A stretch of DNA of 33,053 bases from Calothrix sp. MO_167.B42. GTDB lineage: Bacteria; Cyanobacteriota; Cyanobacteriia; Cyanobacteriales; Nostocaceae. Numbering within the stretch: position 1 is the stretch's first letter; each line of letters begins with the position of its first letter. The notes under the pieces are model-generated. The model was not told the DNA's origin. It did no database searches and saw only the letters and a program-made list of their open reading frames with translations. Positions 8,261-15,776 of this stretch are shown piece by piece. The stretch lies in the NCBI GenBank assembly GCA_030065255.1, contig JASJCX010000035.1:1-33053 (forward strand), written 5' to 3'. Position numbers and translations under genes: made by a program.

Positions 8261-8321
8261 GGATATTACGAGGCAGGATGAATCCGTGCCTCTCCACCTT
8301 TTTTCGGAGCTTCTTAGACTC

Positions 8322-8820
8322 TTAAATAGACTGTTGCCAGTCCCCGTCAGAACGTTTCCACAGGCAATTTGCTCCACGCTGCGTCCTGTACGCGTTGATT
8401 TCTCGATTGCGAATCACTTGTGCTGCTGCTACATCTGTTATGGGTTGTGTAGCCGCATGATTGACAATAATGAATCCTGTCTTTTAACTGTTTTTTCCGG
8501 TGTGAGCATTGCATTGGGGGCAAACTTGGGATGTGTAGTCTTTATCCACTTTGGCAAAGTATACACCCCGCTTCCAACATACTCATTGCAAGATTGAAAC
8601 AAATTGCCCAAATCCAGCATCAAGGGTGTGTTTGAAAACACGCCCTAGCCCATATACGAAAATCAATATCCTCAACAAAAATCATTCGGTGTGTAATCGC
8701 AAAGTTTATGAGCTAATTTAAAATGCCAGTCTTTACGACTATCACAAATGCGTTGATGCAATCTAGCAATCTTTCGATTTAATTTGTGTCTATTTTTTGA
8801 ACCAAGGGGTTCTTACCTTC
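8322..8820 (-). pseudogene. tnpB: Decayed RNA-guided transposon nuclease TnpB, 3' part
   Basis: Translating the minus strand in shifting frames gives TnpB pieces in the right order: HKLNRKIARLHQRICDSRKD, then HFKLAHKLCD, MIFVEDIDFRIWAR, FAKVDKDYTSQVCPQC (first zinc-finger half), a frameshift to KKQLKDRIHYCQSCGYTTH (second half), and a further shift to DVAAAQVIRNREINAYRTQR ending at 8322. At least three frameshifts and in-frame stops disable it. The N-terminal half, including the first RuvC Asp, is not seen. The reading frames that remain open here (for example 8286-8597 plus) are shadows. It has no adjacent tnpA. Confidence 0.75.
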
Positions 8821-8917
8821 CCATTATGTTTTGATAGACACCAAGAAAATCAACCATGTAACAAAATTTAAAATCCTCAAAATCTTTAAAATCCCTGAAA
8901 TTCTTAAATTTTCTGCC

Positions 8918-10738
8918 TTAACCTTCCATAACCATCAATCGCATTGATTCTAAGCACACATACCAAGGTAAGGGTTTATCTCTAATTGCCATCCATTTTT
9001 CTTTGAAGACTTCTGCTTGCAGATGATAATCCTGGGAATTATTCGGGGGAGAATGTAATTTAAGAAACAGTGTCATGCGATGGGGTGTTTCACTGCTTCT
9101 GACTAACCAACAGGGAAAGGTGTTTTCTCGTTCTGGGTTATCGGTAAAGGAGATTTGGTGGGCGCGAATACCTATATAAATTGCCAATGAATCAGGAATA
9201 GGTTCTCTCACTCGCAAATGACAATCCCAATCAATAGCTTCCACTATTTGAGATGCTTGACTAGAGGCGCGGGAGACATTTTTACAACCAGTTAGTTGAG
9301 CAACACTGACGGTATTGGGATGCTGAAAAACCTCATACCTGGAACCATGATGTACTTCCCTACCCTGTTCCATGACTAACAAATTTGGACAAACACGGTA
9401 AGCTTCTTCCATATTGTGAGTCACAAATAGGGAAATACCCTGATATTCCCTTAAAATACCGATCATTTGTTGCTCTAATTGGCTGCGTAAATGGGTATCC
9501 AGGGCGGAGAATGGCTCATCTAGTAATAGGGCTTCCGGTTGGGAAGCCAAAGCCCTGGCTAAAGCTACCCGTTGCTGCTGTCCTCCAGAGAGTTGATGGG
9601 GATAGCGATCGCCTAATCCTTCCAATTGCATTACAATTAATTGGGATTCTATCTCTTGCTGGATGGCGAGTTTTGATAGCTGTTTGGGTAAACCAAAGGC
9701 AATATTCTGTGCCACGCTCATGTGGGGAAACAGAGCATAATTCTGCACTAATAATCCCACACGGCGATCGCGACTAGGTAAGTTAATTCCCCGTTGGGAA
9801 TCAAATAATACTCGCCCATTGAGGATAATTTGACCTTTAGTTGGTGTTTCTATGCCAGCAATGCAGCGTAAAATCATACTCTTGCCCGCACCAGAACCAC
9901 CCAATAATCCTAAGGTTTGGTTGTCAGTTGCAAAACAAACTTGTAAATCAAACCCTGGTAGTTTTTTCTCGATGTCTACAATTAATCCAGTATGGGTATG
10001 GGATAAATGAACGGGGTTAATTAATACACACTCGTTTACTGTGTTTCTGGCTTTATATTTGCTTTTGCCTTTCCTTCTCTTCTGTCGTAATTCTTGCCAA
10101 AAATTAACCCCGATAATCCCTGATAAGGAAGTGACCATAATTACCACAGACCAGAACCAAGCTTCATCCATGGCTCCTGACTCCACAGCAAAATAAATTG
10201 CCATGGTAATTGTCTGGGTTTGTCCGGGAATATTACCCGCCAGCATTAAAGTTGCACCAAATTCACCCAAAGCACGGGCAAAAGCCAAAGTCGTTCCGGC
10301 CAAAATTCCCGGAAGTCCTAGGGGAAAAGTCACTCGCCAAAACCCAACCCACTCGGAAGCTCCCAAGGTTCTCGCTACCTGGAGCAACTTCGGATCGATT
10401 TGCTCAAAGGTTCCCAGGGCAGTTTTGTACATCAAAGGGAAGGATACCACAATAGCAGCGATCGCAGCACCGTACCAAGTAAAAACAATACTCAAGTTCA
10501 AAGGTTCTACGAGTTTACCCACAGGGCCGTTTCTACCGAAAAATAATAGTAATAAAAAACCAACTACGGTAGGTGGCAAAATTAAGGGTGCAACGAAAAT
10601 ACCTTCAATTAAAGATTTAGCTTTGCCACGGTATATCAGCATCCAGTAAGCAGTACTAATACCGAGGAAAAAGGTAAAAAATGTAGCTAAAAAAGCAGTT
10701 TTCAGAGATATCCACAAAGGGGAAAAATCGGCAGGCAT
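8918..10738 (-). CDS. modBC: Molybdate ABC transporter ModB-ModC fusion
   Basis: One 606-residue polypeptide joins the molybdate permease to its ATPase, a fusion known in cyanobacteria. Residues 1-215 are ModB: about five membrane segments and the EAA loop that contacts the ATPase (ALGTFEQIDPKLLQVARTLG). A basic linker follows (about 219-240, RQKRRKGKSKYK). Residues 250-606 are ModC with P-loop GGSGAGKS (280-287), Q-loop VQNYALF, signature LSGGQQQR (383-390), Walker B ALLLDEP (403-409) and H-loop FVTHN. The C-terminus carries only a degenerate extension, not a recognisable Mop domain. ATG 10738 is the start; a TTG frame from 10810 would translate heptamer repeats. It follows modA by 74 bp. 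Confidence 0.94.
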   Translation of the reverse strand: MPADFSPLWISLKTAFLATFFTFFLGISTAYWMLIYRGKAKSLIEGIFVAPLILPPTVVGFLLLLFFGRNGPVGKLVEPLNLSIVFTWYGAAIAAIVVSFPLMYKTALGTFEQIDPKLLQVARTLGASEWVGFWRVTFPLGLPGILAGTTLAFARALGEFGATLMLAGNIPGQTQTITMAIYFAVESGAMDEAWFWSVVIMVTSLSGIIGVNFWQELRQKRRKGKSKYKARNTVNECVLINPVHLSHTHTGLIVDIEKKLPGFDLQVCFATDNQTLGLLGGSGAGKSMILRCIAGIETPTKGQIILNGRVLFDSQRGINLPSRDRRVGLLVQNYALFPHMSVAQNIAFGLPKQLSKLAIQQEIESQLIVMQLEGLGDRYPHQLSGGQQQRVALARALASQPEALLLDEPFSALDTHLRSQLEQQMIGILREYQGISLFVTHNMEEAYRVCPNLLVMEQGREVHHGSRYEVFQHPNTVSVAQLTGCKNVSRASSQASQIVEAIDWDCHLRVREPIPDSLAIYIGIRAHQISFTDNPERENTFPCWLVRSSETPHRMTLFLKLHSPPNNSQDYHLQAEVFKEKWMAIRDKPLPWYVCLESMRLMVMEG

Positions 10739-10741
10739 AAT

Positions 10742-10780
10742 TAAGTAATAAGTAATAAGTAATAAGTAATAAATAATAAG
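10742..10780. repeat. Tandem TAATAAG heptamers between modA and modBC
   Basis: About five copies of GTAATAA with one degenerate unit directly precede the modBC start codon. On the coding strand they read as TTACTTATTACTTA up to the ATG, so no Shine-Dalgarno is left at the usual distance. Confidence 0.85.
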
Positions 10781-10812
10781 TATTTTGGCTATGACAAAGG
10801 TTTCCAACAACT

Positions 10813-11610
10813 TTATTCAGCTAATTTGAATCCCTGGCTTGCAAATATAGTTTTGGCGCGTTCTTGAGAAAGAAACTCAATTAAATCTTGGGCTGCTTGG
10901 ACATTTTGACTTTTTTTGACCACAGCAATGGGATACAATACCGTTGAGTGACTACCTGCTGGTGCAGTAGCAACAATTTTTACCTGGGAAGAACTCTTAG
11001 CATCGGAAAGATAAACAATACCAGCATCCACATTACCAGTTTCCACATAATTTAAGGCTTGGCGCACATCCCTAGCAAAAACAGCTTTGGGTTTGACTTG
11101 CTGCAAAATTTTCAAAGTAGTCAACACTTGTTGGGCATATTGTCCAGCAGGAACACTTTTAGGTTCTCCCATGGCAATTTTTCCCATGGTGTCCCTAGTT
11201 AAATCTGCAAAATCCCTAATCCCAGTTGCTTTTCCTTGAGGTACAATTAAAACTATCTCATTTCTTAACAGGTTTTTGCGGGTATTATCCAACAGTAAGC
11301 CTTGTTTTTCCAAAGTATCCATTTTGTCAGTTGCAGCTGAGATAAAAACATCAACTGGAGCACCTTGTTCAATTTGTCGTTGCAGAGAGCCAGAACTACC
11401 AAAATTATAAGTAAGTTTAATATTCGGCTTTTCCCGGTGGTACAAAAGCTTAATTTCTTCCATCCCATTTTTGAGACTAGCCGCTGCGGAGATAGTTAAA
11501 TTTACAGACTCAGCAGCAGAATTGGTATTAGAAGTTGGACTACAAGCAACAATCAAGATTAAGGACAAAAACATCCAACCTAGAAATGAAAATATGTTTC
11601 TGTTGCTCAT
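10813..11610 (-). CDS. modA: Molybdate-binding lipoprotein ModA
   Basis: Periplasmic solute-binding protein that captures molybdate (and tungstate) for ModBC. The 265-residue precursor has a lipoprotein signal peptide: hydrophobic WMFLSLILIV then Cys23 in VAC-SPTS. The mature protein begins with the ModA signature LTISAAASLKNGMEEI, with GSSGSLQRQIEQGAPVDVFISAA supplying the oxyanion-binding residues, and EPKSVPAGQYAQQVL and GIVYLSDA later. Length is normal. It is the first gene of the modA-modBC unit and is transcribed away from the RHH-Mop gene at 11701, with a 90-bp shared regulatory gap. Confidence 0.94.
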   Translation of the reverse strand: MSNRNIFSFLGWMFLSLILIVACSPTSNTNSAAESVNLTISAAASLKNGMEEIKLLYHREKPNIKLTYNFGSSGSLQRQIEQGAPVDVFISAATDKMDTLEKQGLLLDNTRKNLLRNEIVLIVPQGKATGIRDFADLTRDTMGKIAMGEPKSVPAGQYAQQVLTTLKILQQVKPKAVFARDVRQALNYVETGNVDAGIVYLSDAKSSSQVKIVATAPAGSHSTVLYPIAVVKKSQNVQAAQDLIEFLSQERAKTIFASQGFKLAE

Positions 11611-11646
11611 CAGAAATTTTTTGTAGAGGACTTATGCCTTGCCAGC

Positions 11647-11695
11647 TTGGTAGGATTGTACCAGTACCAACCCCTAATTACCAACTATTTTGGTA
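11647..11695. promoter_or_regulatory. Candidate operator: two inverted TTGGTA/TACCAA pairs
   Basis: TTGGTA at 11647-11652 faces TACCAA at 11665-11670, and TACCAA at 11679-11684 faces TTGGTA at 11690-11695. A further near-copy, TACCAG, is at 11659. All lie in the 90-bp gap between divergent modA and the RHH-Mop gene. Ribbon-helix-helix dimers bind short paired half-sites of this size. Operator function is inference. Confidence 0.45.
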
Positions 11696-11700
11696 AAAGT

Positions 11701-12135
11701 ATGCCCAGAAAAGAACAAGGATGGATTACATTTCAAACCTCGGAGGAGGAGCGGAAGTTGTTGGAGGAATTCTGTCAACTTTCCCAGCGCACGAAAACAG
11801 ATATTTTACGGGAACTTGTGCGGGGACTTAGTCAGGACTCTTCACCATCGCCCATACCAACCAAACCAGAAGAATCAAAAGTCGAAAAAACTGCTGAGTT
11901 AGGAACTGCTCAACAAAAAAAGCCTTTGAAGGTGAGCTCTCGCAATCTCCTCAAAGGTATAGTCACAAAAGTTAGGAAAGGAGAAGTTAGTAGTCAAGTA
12001 ACTTTAAAGGTTGTTCATGAAGTAGAGTTAACTTCAATTATTACCACATCCTCTGTGGAAGATTTGGAATTATATGAAGGAACAGAAGCCTATGCAGTGA
12101 TTAAATCCAGCGATATTGCCATTGCTAAGGATTGA
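11701..12135 (+). CDS. Ribbon-helix-helix protein with C-terminal Mop (TOBE) domain
   Basis: A 144-residue two-domain protein. Residues 1-46 fit a CopG/Arc-type ribbon-helix-helix: a short strand (GWITFQT), helix 1 (SEEERKLLEEFCQLSQ) and helix 2 after RTKT (DILRELVRGL). A Ser/Pro/Lys linker (about 47-77) leads to a molbindin-type Mop domain (SSRNLLKGIVTKVRKGEV... to YAVIKSSDIAIA) of the type that binds molybdate or tungstate at subunit interfaces. The arrangement, DNA-binding head plus oxyanion sensor, parallels ModE but with a different DNA-binding fold. ATG 11701 is preferred; an upstream frame from 11647 runs through the candidate operator. Divergence from modA suggests it regulates molybdate uptake in response to Mo; this is inference. 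Confidence 0.8.
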   Translation: MPRKEQGWITFQTSEEERKLLEEFCQLSQRTKTDILRELVRGLSQDSSPSPIPTKPEESKVEKTAELGTAQQKKPLKVSSRNLLKGIVTKVRKGEVSSQVTLKVVHEVELTSIITTSSVEDLELYEGTEAYAVIKSSDIAIAKD

Positions 12136-12255
12136 AACAAAGTTAGGAGTTAAATCTTGCTGTAAATTGGTAATAGTATTTTTATGATGTCGGTATCCTA
12201 ACTGTTTCATTTACCTAGGGTCATCTGAATAGCTGAAAAATATTGATTTATCAAT

Positions 12256-12289
12256 TTACTTATTACTTATTACTTATTACTTATTACTT
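12256..12289. repeat. Tandem TTATTAC heptamers
   Basis: About four copies of ACTTATT in tandem in the gap after the RHH-Mop gene, the same heptamer family as 10742-10780 in the other orientation. The rest of 12136-12416 is AT-rich and shows no gene. Confidence 0.85.
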
Positions 12290-12416
12290 GCGCGTAATGC
12301 TACATACACCAAAAACAACAAAATCCCCTTACTCATAATAGGGGGACTTGAGGATATGAGAATATTGAGTAATTATCATTTATCTGTAGCGACCATTTGA
12401 ATTTGAATCACTAGAG

Positions 12417-12785
12417 TTAAAACCAATCTCTGTACATAGAGATTTCATTGACTCGGATTTCAAACGGTGCACCATTTTCTGGAGGGGGACAAACGCGAAT
12501 TTTTGCGCGATTGGCGAACCTTTGTAGCCTATTTCCTAATTGGGAAATATCGCTGATAATATTCCAGTAGGTAGGCATATCAGGGCATTCAATAATCAGG
12601 ATGGGAGGCCCAAAATTTGTGGTTATATGCCACTGACACATTGACAATAACACCTGGGTGATGCGATCGCAAGCTTCATAAAAGCATCTAGAAGTTGATT
12701 GCTCTAGTTCTCGACGCAATATTCCATCAGCTTGAGTTGTCTGGCTAGGAGGCATATCATCGGGAGGAAGGAATGGTTTATGCAT
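12417..12785 (-). CDS. Unrecognised small protein
   Basis: I do not recognise this gene. The 122-residue product starts with a proline-rich segment (HKPFLPPDDMPPSQTT), has a helix-prone middle (RRELEQSTSRCFYEACDRITQVLLSM), a strand-rich section (HITTNFGPPILIIECPD) and an amphipathic helix (NIISDISQLGNRLQRFANRAKIRV), ending EISMYRDWF. No signal peptide or membrane segment is seen. ATG 12785 is chosen; GTG 12797 in the same frame would add four residues. The gene has sharp codon structure and no antisense competitor. It could be a conserved cyanobacterial hypothetical. Confidence 0.6.
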   Translation of the reverse strand: MHKPFLPPDDMPPSQTTQADGILRRELEQSTSRCFYEACDRITQVLLSMCQWHITTNFGPPILIIECPDMPTYWNIISDISQLGNRLQRFANRAKIRVCPPPENGAPFEIRVNEISMYRDWF

Positions 12786-13044
12786 AGGATCGAGCACCTA
12801 TTGGTTGTATGTAGCACATCAAATTGTTCGCCTGCAGAGATAACAAAATTAGGAGGAGGATTTGAGCGCCAATGTGCCGAGATTTTATTTGTTCTGTTAG
12901 GTGGAAATATTTTTTGCTTTGGTTAGTTGCTGATATTCAGTCGTGCTTACAGCCAAAGTCTAGAAGCTGGGAAAAAGAAGGATTGCTTTACTTCCAATTC
13001 CAGATAACTAAGGGAAGCGCAAAGGGCTATATCACTCCTTTTTT

Positions 13045-13383
13045 TTATGCTGTAAGCAAATGCAATTCTAACCACAGGCGCGGATCTGATCGCTTCAGTT
13101 TCGACATCGGATCGCGCAAAAGCCTTGTAGCATTGAGGAATACTACCTGGGTTAACCCCATATTCTCTGCGATTTCTCTGAAAATATGTTGATGGGCTTG
13201 TATATCGTCGATCATTTTTCCAGAGCAATAAATCCCTATGTATTGTAGATGATTTTTCGCTTTTCTTCCCCACTGACCGCGAATGACTTTTACATGACAA
13301 TACTTCAATAATTCTCCAACTTGGGGATAATATTCCCTCACAATTCTGGTGAATTCTCTAGCTAGGATGTCTTCAGTTAACAT
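13045..13383 (-). CDS. Unrecognised small protein
   Basis: A 112-residue predicted cytoplasmic protein of unknown function. It opens with an amphipathic helix (TEDILAREFTRIVREYYPQVGELLKYC), then a basic strand (HVKVIRGQWGRKAKN), a helix with several His residues (DDIQAHQHIFREIAENMG), and a strand (TQVVFLNATRLL). The basic patches could suggest nucleic-acid contact, but that is speculation. ATG 13383 is used; GTG directly upstream is an alternative. The overlapping frames at 12872-13192 plus and 12947-13300 minus look like shadows. Positions 12786-13044 hold nothing I can name. Confidence 0.55.
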   Translation of the reverse strand: MLTEDILAREFTRIVREYYPQVGELLKYCHVKVIRGQWGRKAKNHLQYIGIYCSGKMIDDIQAHQHIFREIAENMGLTQVVFLNATRLLRDPMSKLKRSDPRLWLELHLLTA

Positions 13384-13573
13384 CACAAAATATCTATATT
13401 GTCGAACTATTCACCATTTTAATATAACATAGATTTGTTAAGCTTACATAACAAGAAAAGATTTTTTTTATTCTTGATAATTTTCGTTCTATAAATGGCT
13501 AATATTTTAGCAATTTTGTTGGTAATATTTTCCAAATAATTTAAGATATTCAATCCTAATAAATACTAATTAA

Positions 13574-13594
13574 CCGACTGATTAAATCAGTCGG
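13574..13594. repeat. Perfect palindrome CCGACTGAT-TAA-ATCAGTCGG
   Basis: Nine-base arms with a three-base loop stand in an AT-rich, gene-free stretch (13384-13944). There is no T-run on either side, so it is more likely a repeat-type palindrome than a terminator. Confidence 0.6.
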
Positions 13595-13688
13595 CTGATG
13601 AAAATTTTGTGAATCATTTAAAATACTTAATTTTCTAAAAATATTAGCGTTGATAATTTGTAATTATGCCTATAATACTTTTTTAAGT

Positions 13689-13742
13689 ATAGCAATGGAC
13701 ATATTAGTTAGGACAATATTGTTCTACTCAATAACTGTCACC
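13689..13742. repeat. Dispersed 54-base repeat, copy B
   Basis: Second copy of the sequence at 7387-7440, starting CAATGGACATATTAGTTAGG. It differs at about half a dozen positions, and the downstream part diverges into a short GC-rich insert before heptamers resume. Confidence 0.7.
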
Positions 13743-13784
13743 GAAGAGGCACCGGAGCAGGGGAAGTGAGGGGAGTGTGGGGAA

Positions 13785-13931
13785 GTAATGAGTAATGAGT
13801 AATGAGTAAGTTTCCTTAATACCATCAACTGCTCGCACTGAGCTTGTCGAAGTGTCAACTATCAACCATCAACTATCAACTCTTAACTCTTAACTCTTAA
13901 CTCTTAACTCTTAACTCTTAACTGTCAACTG
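13785..13931. repeat. Cluster of tandem heptamers
   Basis: Three GTAATGA units at 13785-13809, then after a short unrelated segment with CGCACTGAGCTTGTCGAAG, CAACTAT-type units and at least six TTAACTC units to 13931. These are STRR repeats. They lie immediately downstream of the gene at 13945. Confidence 0.85.
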
Positions 13932-13944
13932 CTATATAATAAAT

Positions 13945-14256
13945 TCATCTAGCAGATCGTTCAGAAATTATTACTTCTCCAATTAGGTGGGGTAGACTTT
14001 CGAGATCGATATATCCTTCACCACCAGGGACAGGAGAGGTAAACGTATAATTAGGGTCACACTCCCCAGTATCATAGACTTGAATAAACCAGCGATCGGC
14101 AAATCCAGCTATTCCTAATTCCACGATATACCAGCTTTCACCAAGCAACCGAGAACTGATAATAACAAACCAATCTTTGTCATTTTCTGGAATATTCCAC
14201 TCAGCTAAAATAAAATCTAAAGCGATGTTTCCAGCATCAGTTGATGTCAATTGCAT
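13945..14256 (-). CDS. Small unrecognised protein, second of a pair
   Basis: A 103-residue soluble protein. The start at 14256 is supported by AGGAG 8 bases upstream. Features include an N-terminal helix (TDAGNIALDFILAEWNIPEND), aromatic strands (WFVIISSRLLGESWYIVELGI), and GFADRWFIQVYDTGECDPNYTF. The alternating strand pattern around WYIVELG and RWFIQVYDTG resembles small immunity-type or YrhB-like folds, but I cannot assign a family. It starts 3 bp after the stop of the gene at 14260, so the two are an operon. Confidence 0.65.
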   Translation of the reverse strand: MQLTSTDAGNIALDFILAEWNIPENDKDWFVIISSRLLGESWYIVELGIAGFADRWFIQVYDTGECDPNYTFTSPVPGGEGYIDLESLPHLIGEVIISERSAR

Positions 14257-14259
14257 CTA

Positions 14260-14535
14260 TTACTCCTGATTGGGAATTTGAGGATAAAGTCCTAATTGTT
14301 TAGATAATTCACGGGCAATATGAATTAAAAACTCTGCACCTTCGGAATTTCCTTGGTGTGCGAATGCTGCTGCAACTTGAAGTGTGGTATGGATAAAACC
14401 AGCATCTAGTAATTCTGGTTCAGCTTCTAAGGTTTCTGGTTCTTGGCCATTAGGACATTTCATTAACCGATCGATCAGACCAAAGTATAAATTTTGGCGT
14501 TCTTCTGTAATAGTAATCTTCTGTTCTTCTGTCAT
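14260..14535 (-). CDS. Small helical protein, first of a pair
   Basis: A 91-residue acidic, helix-rich protein. It opens EEQKITITEERQNLYFGLIDRLMKC in two stretches and continues with LLDAGFIHTTLQVAAAFAHQGN and EFLIHIARELSKQLGL. The GFIHTTLQVAAAFAHQGN...AEFLIHIARELSKQLG pattern resembles a module seen in cyanobacterial TPR/CHAT-type proteins, where it appears as one helical hairpin; here it stands alone. Function is unknown. It is followed with a 3-bp gap by the gene at 13945. Confidence 0.65.
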   Translation of the reverse strand: MTEEQKITITEERQNLYFGLIDRLMKCPNGQEPETLEAEPELLDAGFIHTTLQVAAAFAHQGNSEGAEFLIHIARELSKQLGLYPQIPNQE

Positions 14536-14739
14536 GTTTTTGGTTTAGGGATAAAGTTGGTAAAAATTCTATTTTCATCAGAGGTAATAGCTCCCCGAAT
14601 TTTAAATAAGTCAGAGATTTAAATACCCACGAATCGCGAGAATTAATGAAACAAATTACTAGAGCATAAATCCAGACATATGGATTGGGGAAAAATGCTA
14701 TTGGGTGAATGAATTAGGGAGTTTTCATCACTAGATTTT

Positions 14740-15015
14740 TTAGCTTTGTTCCCATAATCTTTCTAGCATTGTCACTTGTTTTTGCAGCGCCAAAATATGA
14801 TTATTCCTAGATTTGTGATACCCAATAACGAATAATTCTAGACAAATAGGAATCAAAAAGAGTAGCCAATGTACTGTTTTAATTGTATGGTTTTGTTCGC
14901 CCAAAACTATTTTTAGATGTTCTTGCCAAACCACACTACATACTAATAGCGCAGGATAAATAACTATTACAGTAACTAAACATACTGTCAGCAAGTTACA
15001 TAGCTTGAGCCTCAT
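14740..15015 (-). CDS. Small two-helix membrane protein
   Basis: A 91-residue protein from ATG 15015, chosen because GGAGGG lies 10 bases upstream; an in-frame extension to 15105 runs through this ribosome site and is rejected. Two membrane segments are visible: LCNLLTVCLVTVIVIYPALLV (shown in part, roughly residues 5-25) and TVHWLLFLIPICLELFVIG (about 48-66). A short basic loop and a coiled tail (HILALQKQVTMLERLWEQ) follow. It has no recognisable family. The tail could mediate protein contact at the membrane; that is inference. Confidence 0.6.
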   Translation of the reverse strand: MRLKLCNLLTVCLVTVIVIYPALLVCSVVWQEHLKIVLGEQNHTIKTVHWLLFLIPICLELFVIGYHKSRNNHILALQKQVTMLERLWEQS

Positions 15016-15147
15016 TTCAACGATTCCCTCCTGGATAATAAATAGGGGCAAAAATAGTGTTTTACATAACTGAAATAATTGATTTGTGGAGCTATTTTCA
15101 TACAACTATTAATAGCGGCTAAATTCTCAAATCTCTTCTAATTAAGA

Positions 15148-15192
15148 AGTCCCCCCTCGGTTCCAAGTTTTCACTTGAGAATCTAGGGGGGT
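15148..15192. repeat. Inverted repeat CCCCCCT / AGGGGGG
   Basis: CCCCCCTCGG and TCTAGGGGGG flank about 26 bases, giving a long hairpin. It is part of the 760-bp gene-free stretch 15016-15776, which is otherwise AT-rich with another palindrome at 15486. Confidence 0.55.
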
Positions 15193-15485
15193 AGAGGGGA
15201 ATCTCTGCGTAAATCCTATAAGTTTTATATCAGAAGCTTTATTTGATTGTGGTTATAGCCAAGCAGATTGAAATGATTAAATTAATTAAAGTTGTACTCA
15301 AATGTGCAATCCTTTTACCCATAGACATTTCAAAAAAACATTGGGTGTTAGGGTCTGGTATTTTCAGTAGGGGGTACTAGTGTTGAAAATGTGGGGGACT
15401 AGCATTTATGCACTCATGAATTAGGGTAAGGTGACATTAAAGAAAGCTCAAACATGCCAAAAAACAAAATATCCAGTAGGGGCAC

Positions 15486-15518
15486 AGATCCCCGACTTCT
15501 TTAAAAAGTCGGGGATCT
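15486..15518. repeat. Perfect inverted repeat AGATCCCCGACTT
   Basis: Thirteen-base arms at 15486-15498 and 15506-15518 around a seven-base loop. It belongs to the GATCCCCGACTT palindrome family common in Nostocales intergenic DNA. No T-run follows, so a terminator role is unsupported. Confidence 0.8.
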
Positions 15519-15776
15519 AAACACTCGCGATTCGTCAAAATTAATGTGGTCGAGTACTAGTTTTAAAAAACTGTCACTTCACGAGAATATAAATTTATCG
15601 ATACGGAATTTAATGTTTGGCAACAAATAGTTGTAGCGGAACATATATTTATGTTTATTTTGGAGATATTATTACTAATTCCCTTCAATTAAGTAAAGAT
15701 ATTCCCATAAAATAAACAATTACCCACAACCATATTTCGTAAAAGAATTTCTACAGATATTTTTAGGAGTTGGCTG

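Noticed and set aside
8286-8641. Frames at 8286-8597 plus and 8438-8641 minus.
   Set aside because: They fall within the decayed tnpB; the right translation jumps frames and matches TnpB motifs.
10739-10810. In-frame extension of modBC to TTG 10810.
   Set aside because: It encodes repeat-derived residues (IIYYLLLITYYLI) not found in ModB. ATG 10738 fits the ModB start.
12325-12348. CCCCTTACTCATAATAGGGG as a terminator for the 12417 gene.
   Set aside because: Only four to five pairs form and there is no T-run on the minus strand.
12872-13300. Overlapping frames at 12872-13192 plus and 12947-13300 minus.
   Set aside because: They overlap the better frame at 13045-13383, and their Cys/Ser/Arg-rich composition is unlike a cytoplasmic protein.
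13785-13931. Tandem heptamer blocks as a CRISPR array.
   Set aside because: Units are 7 bases with no unique spacers, so this is STRR sequence.
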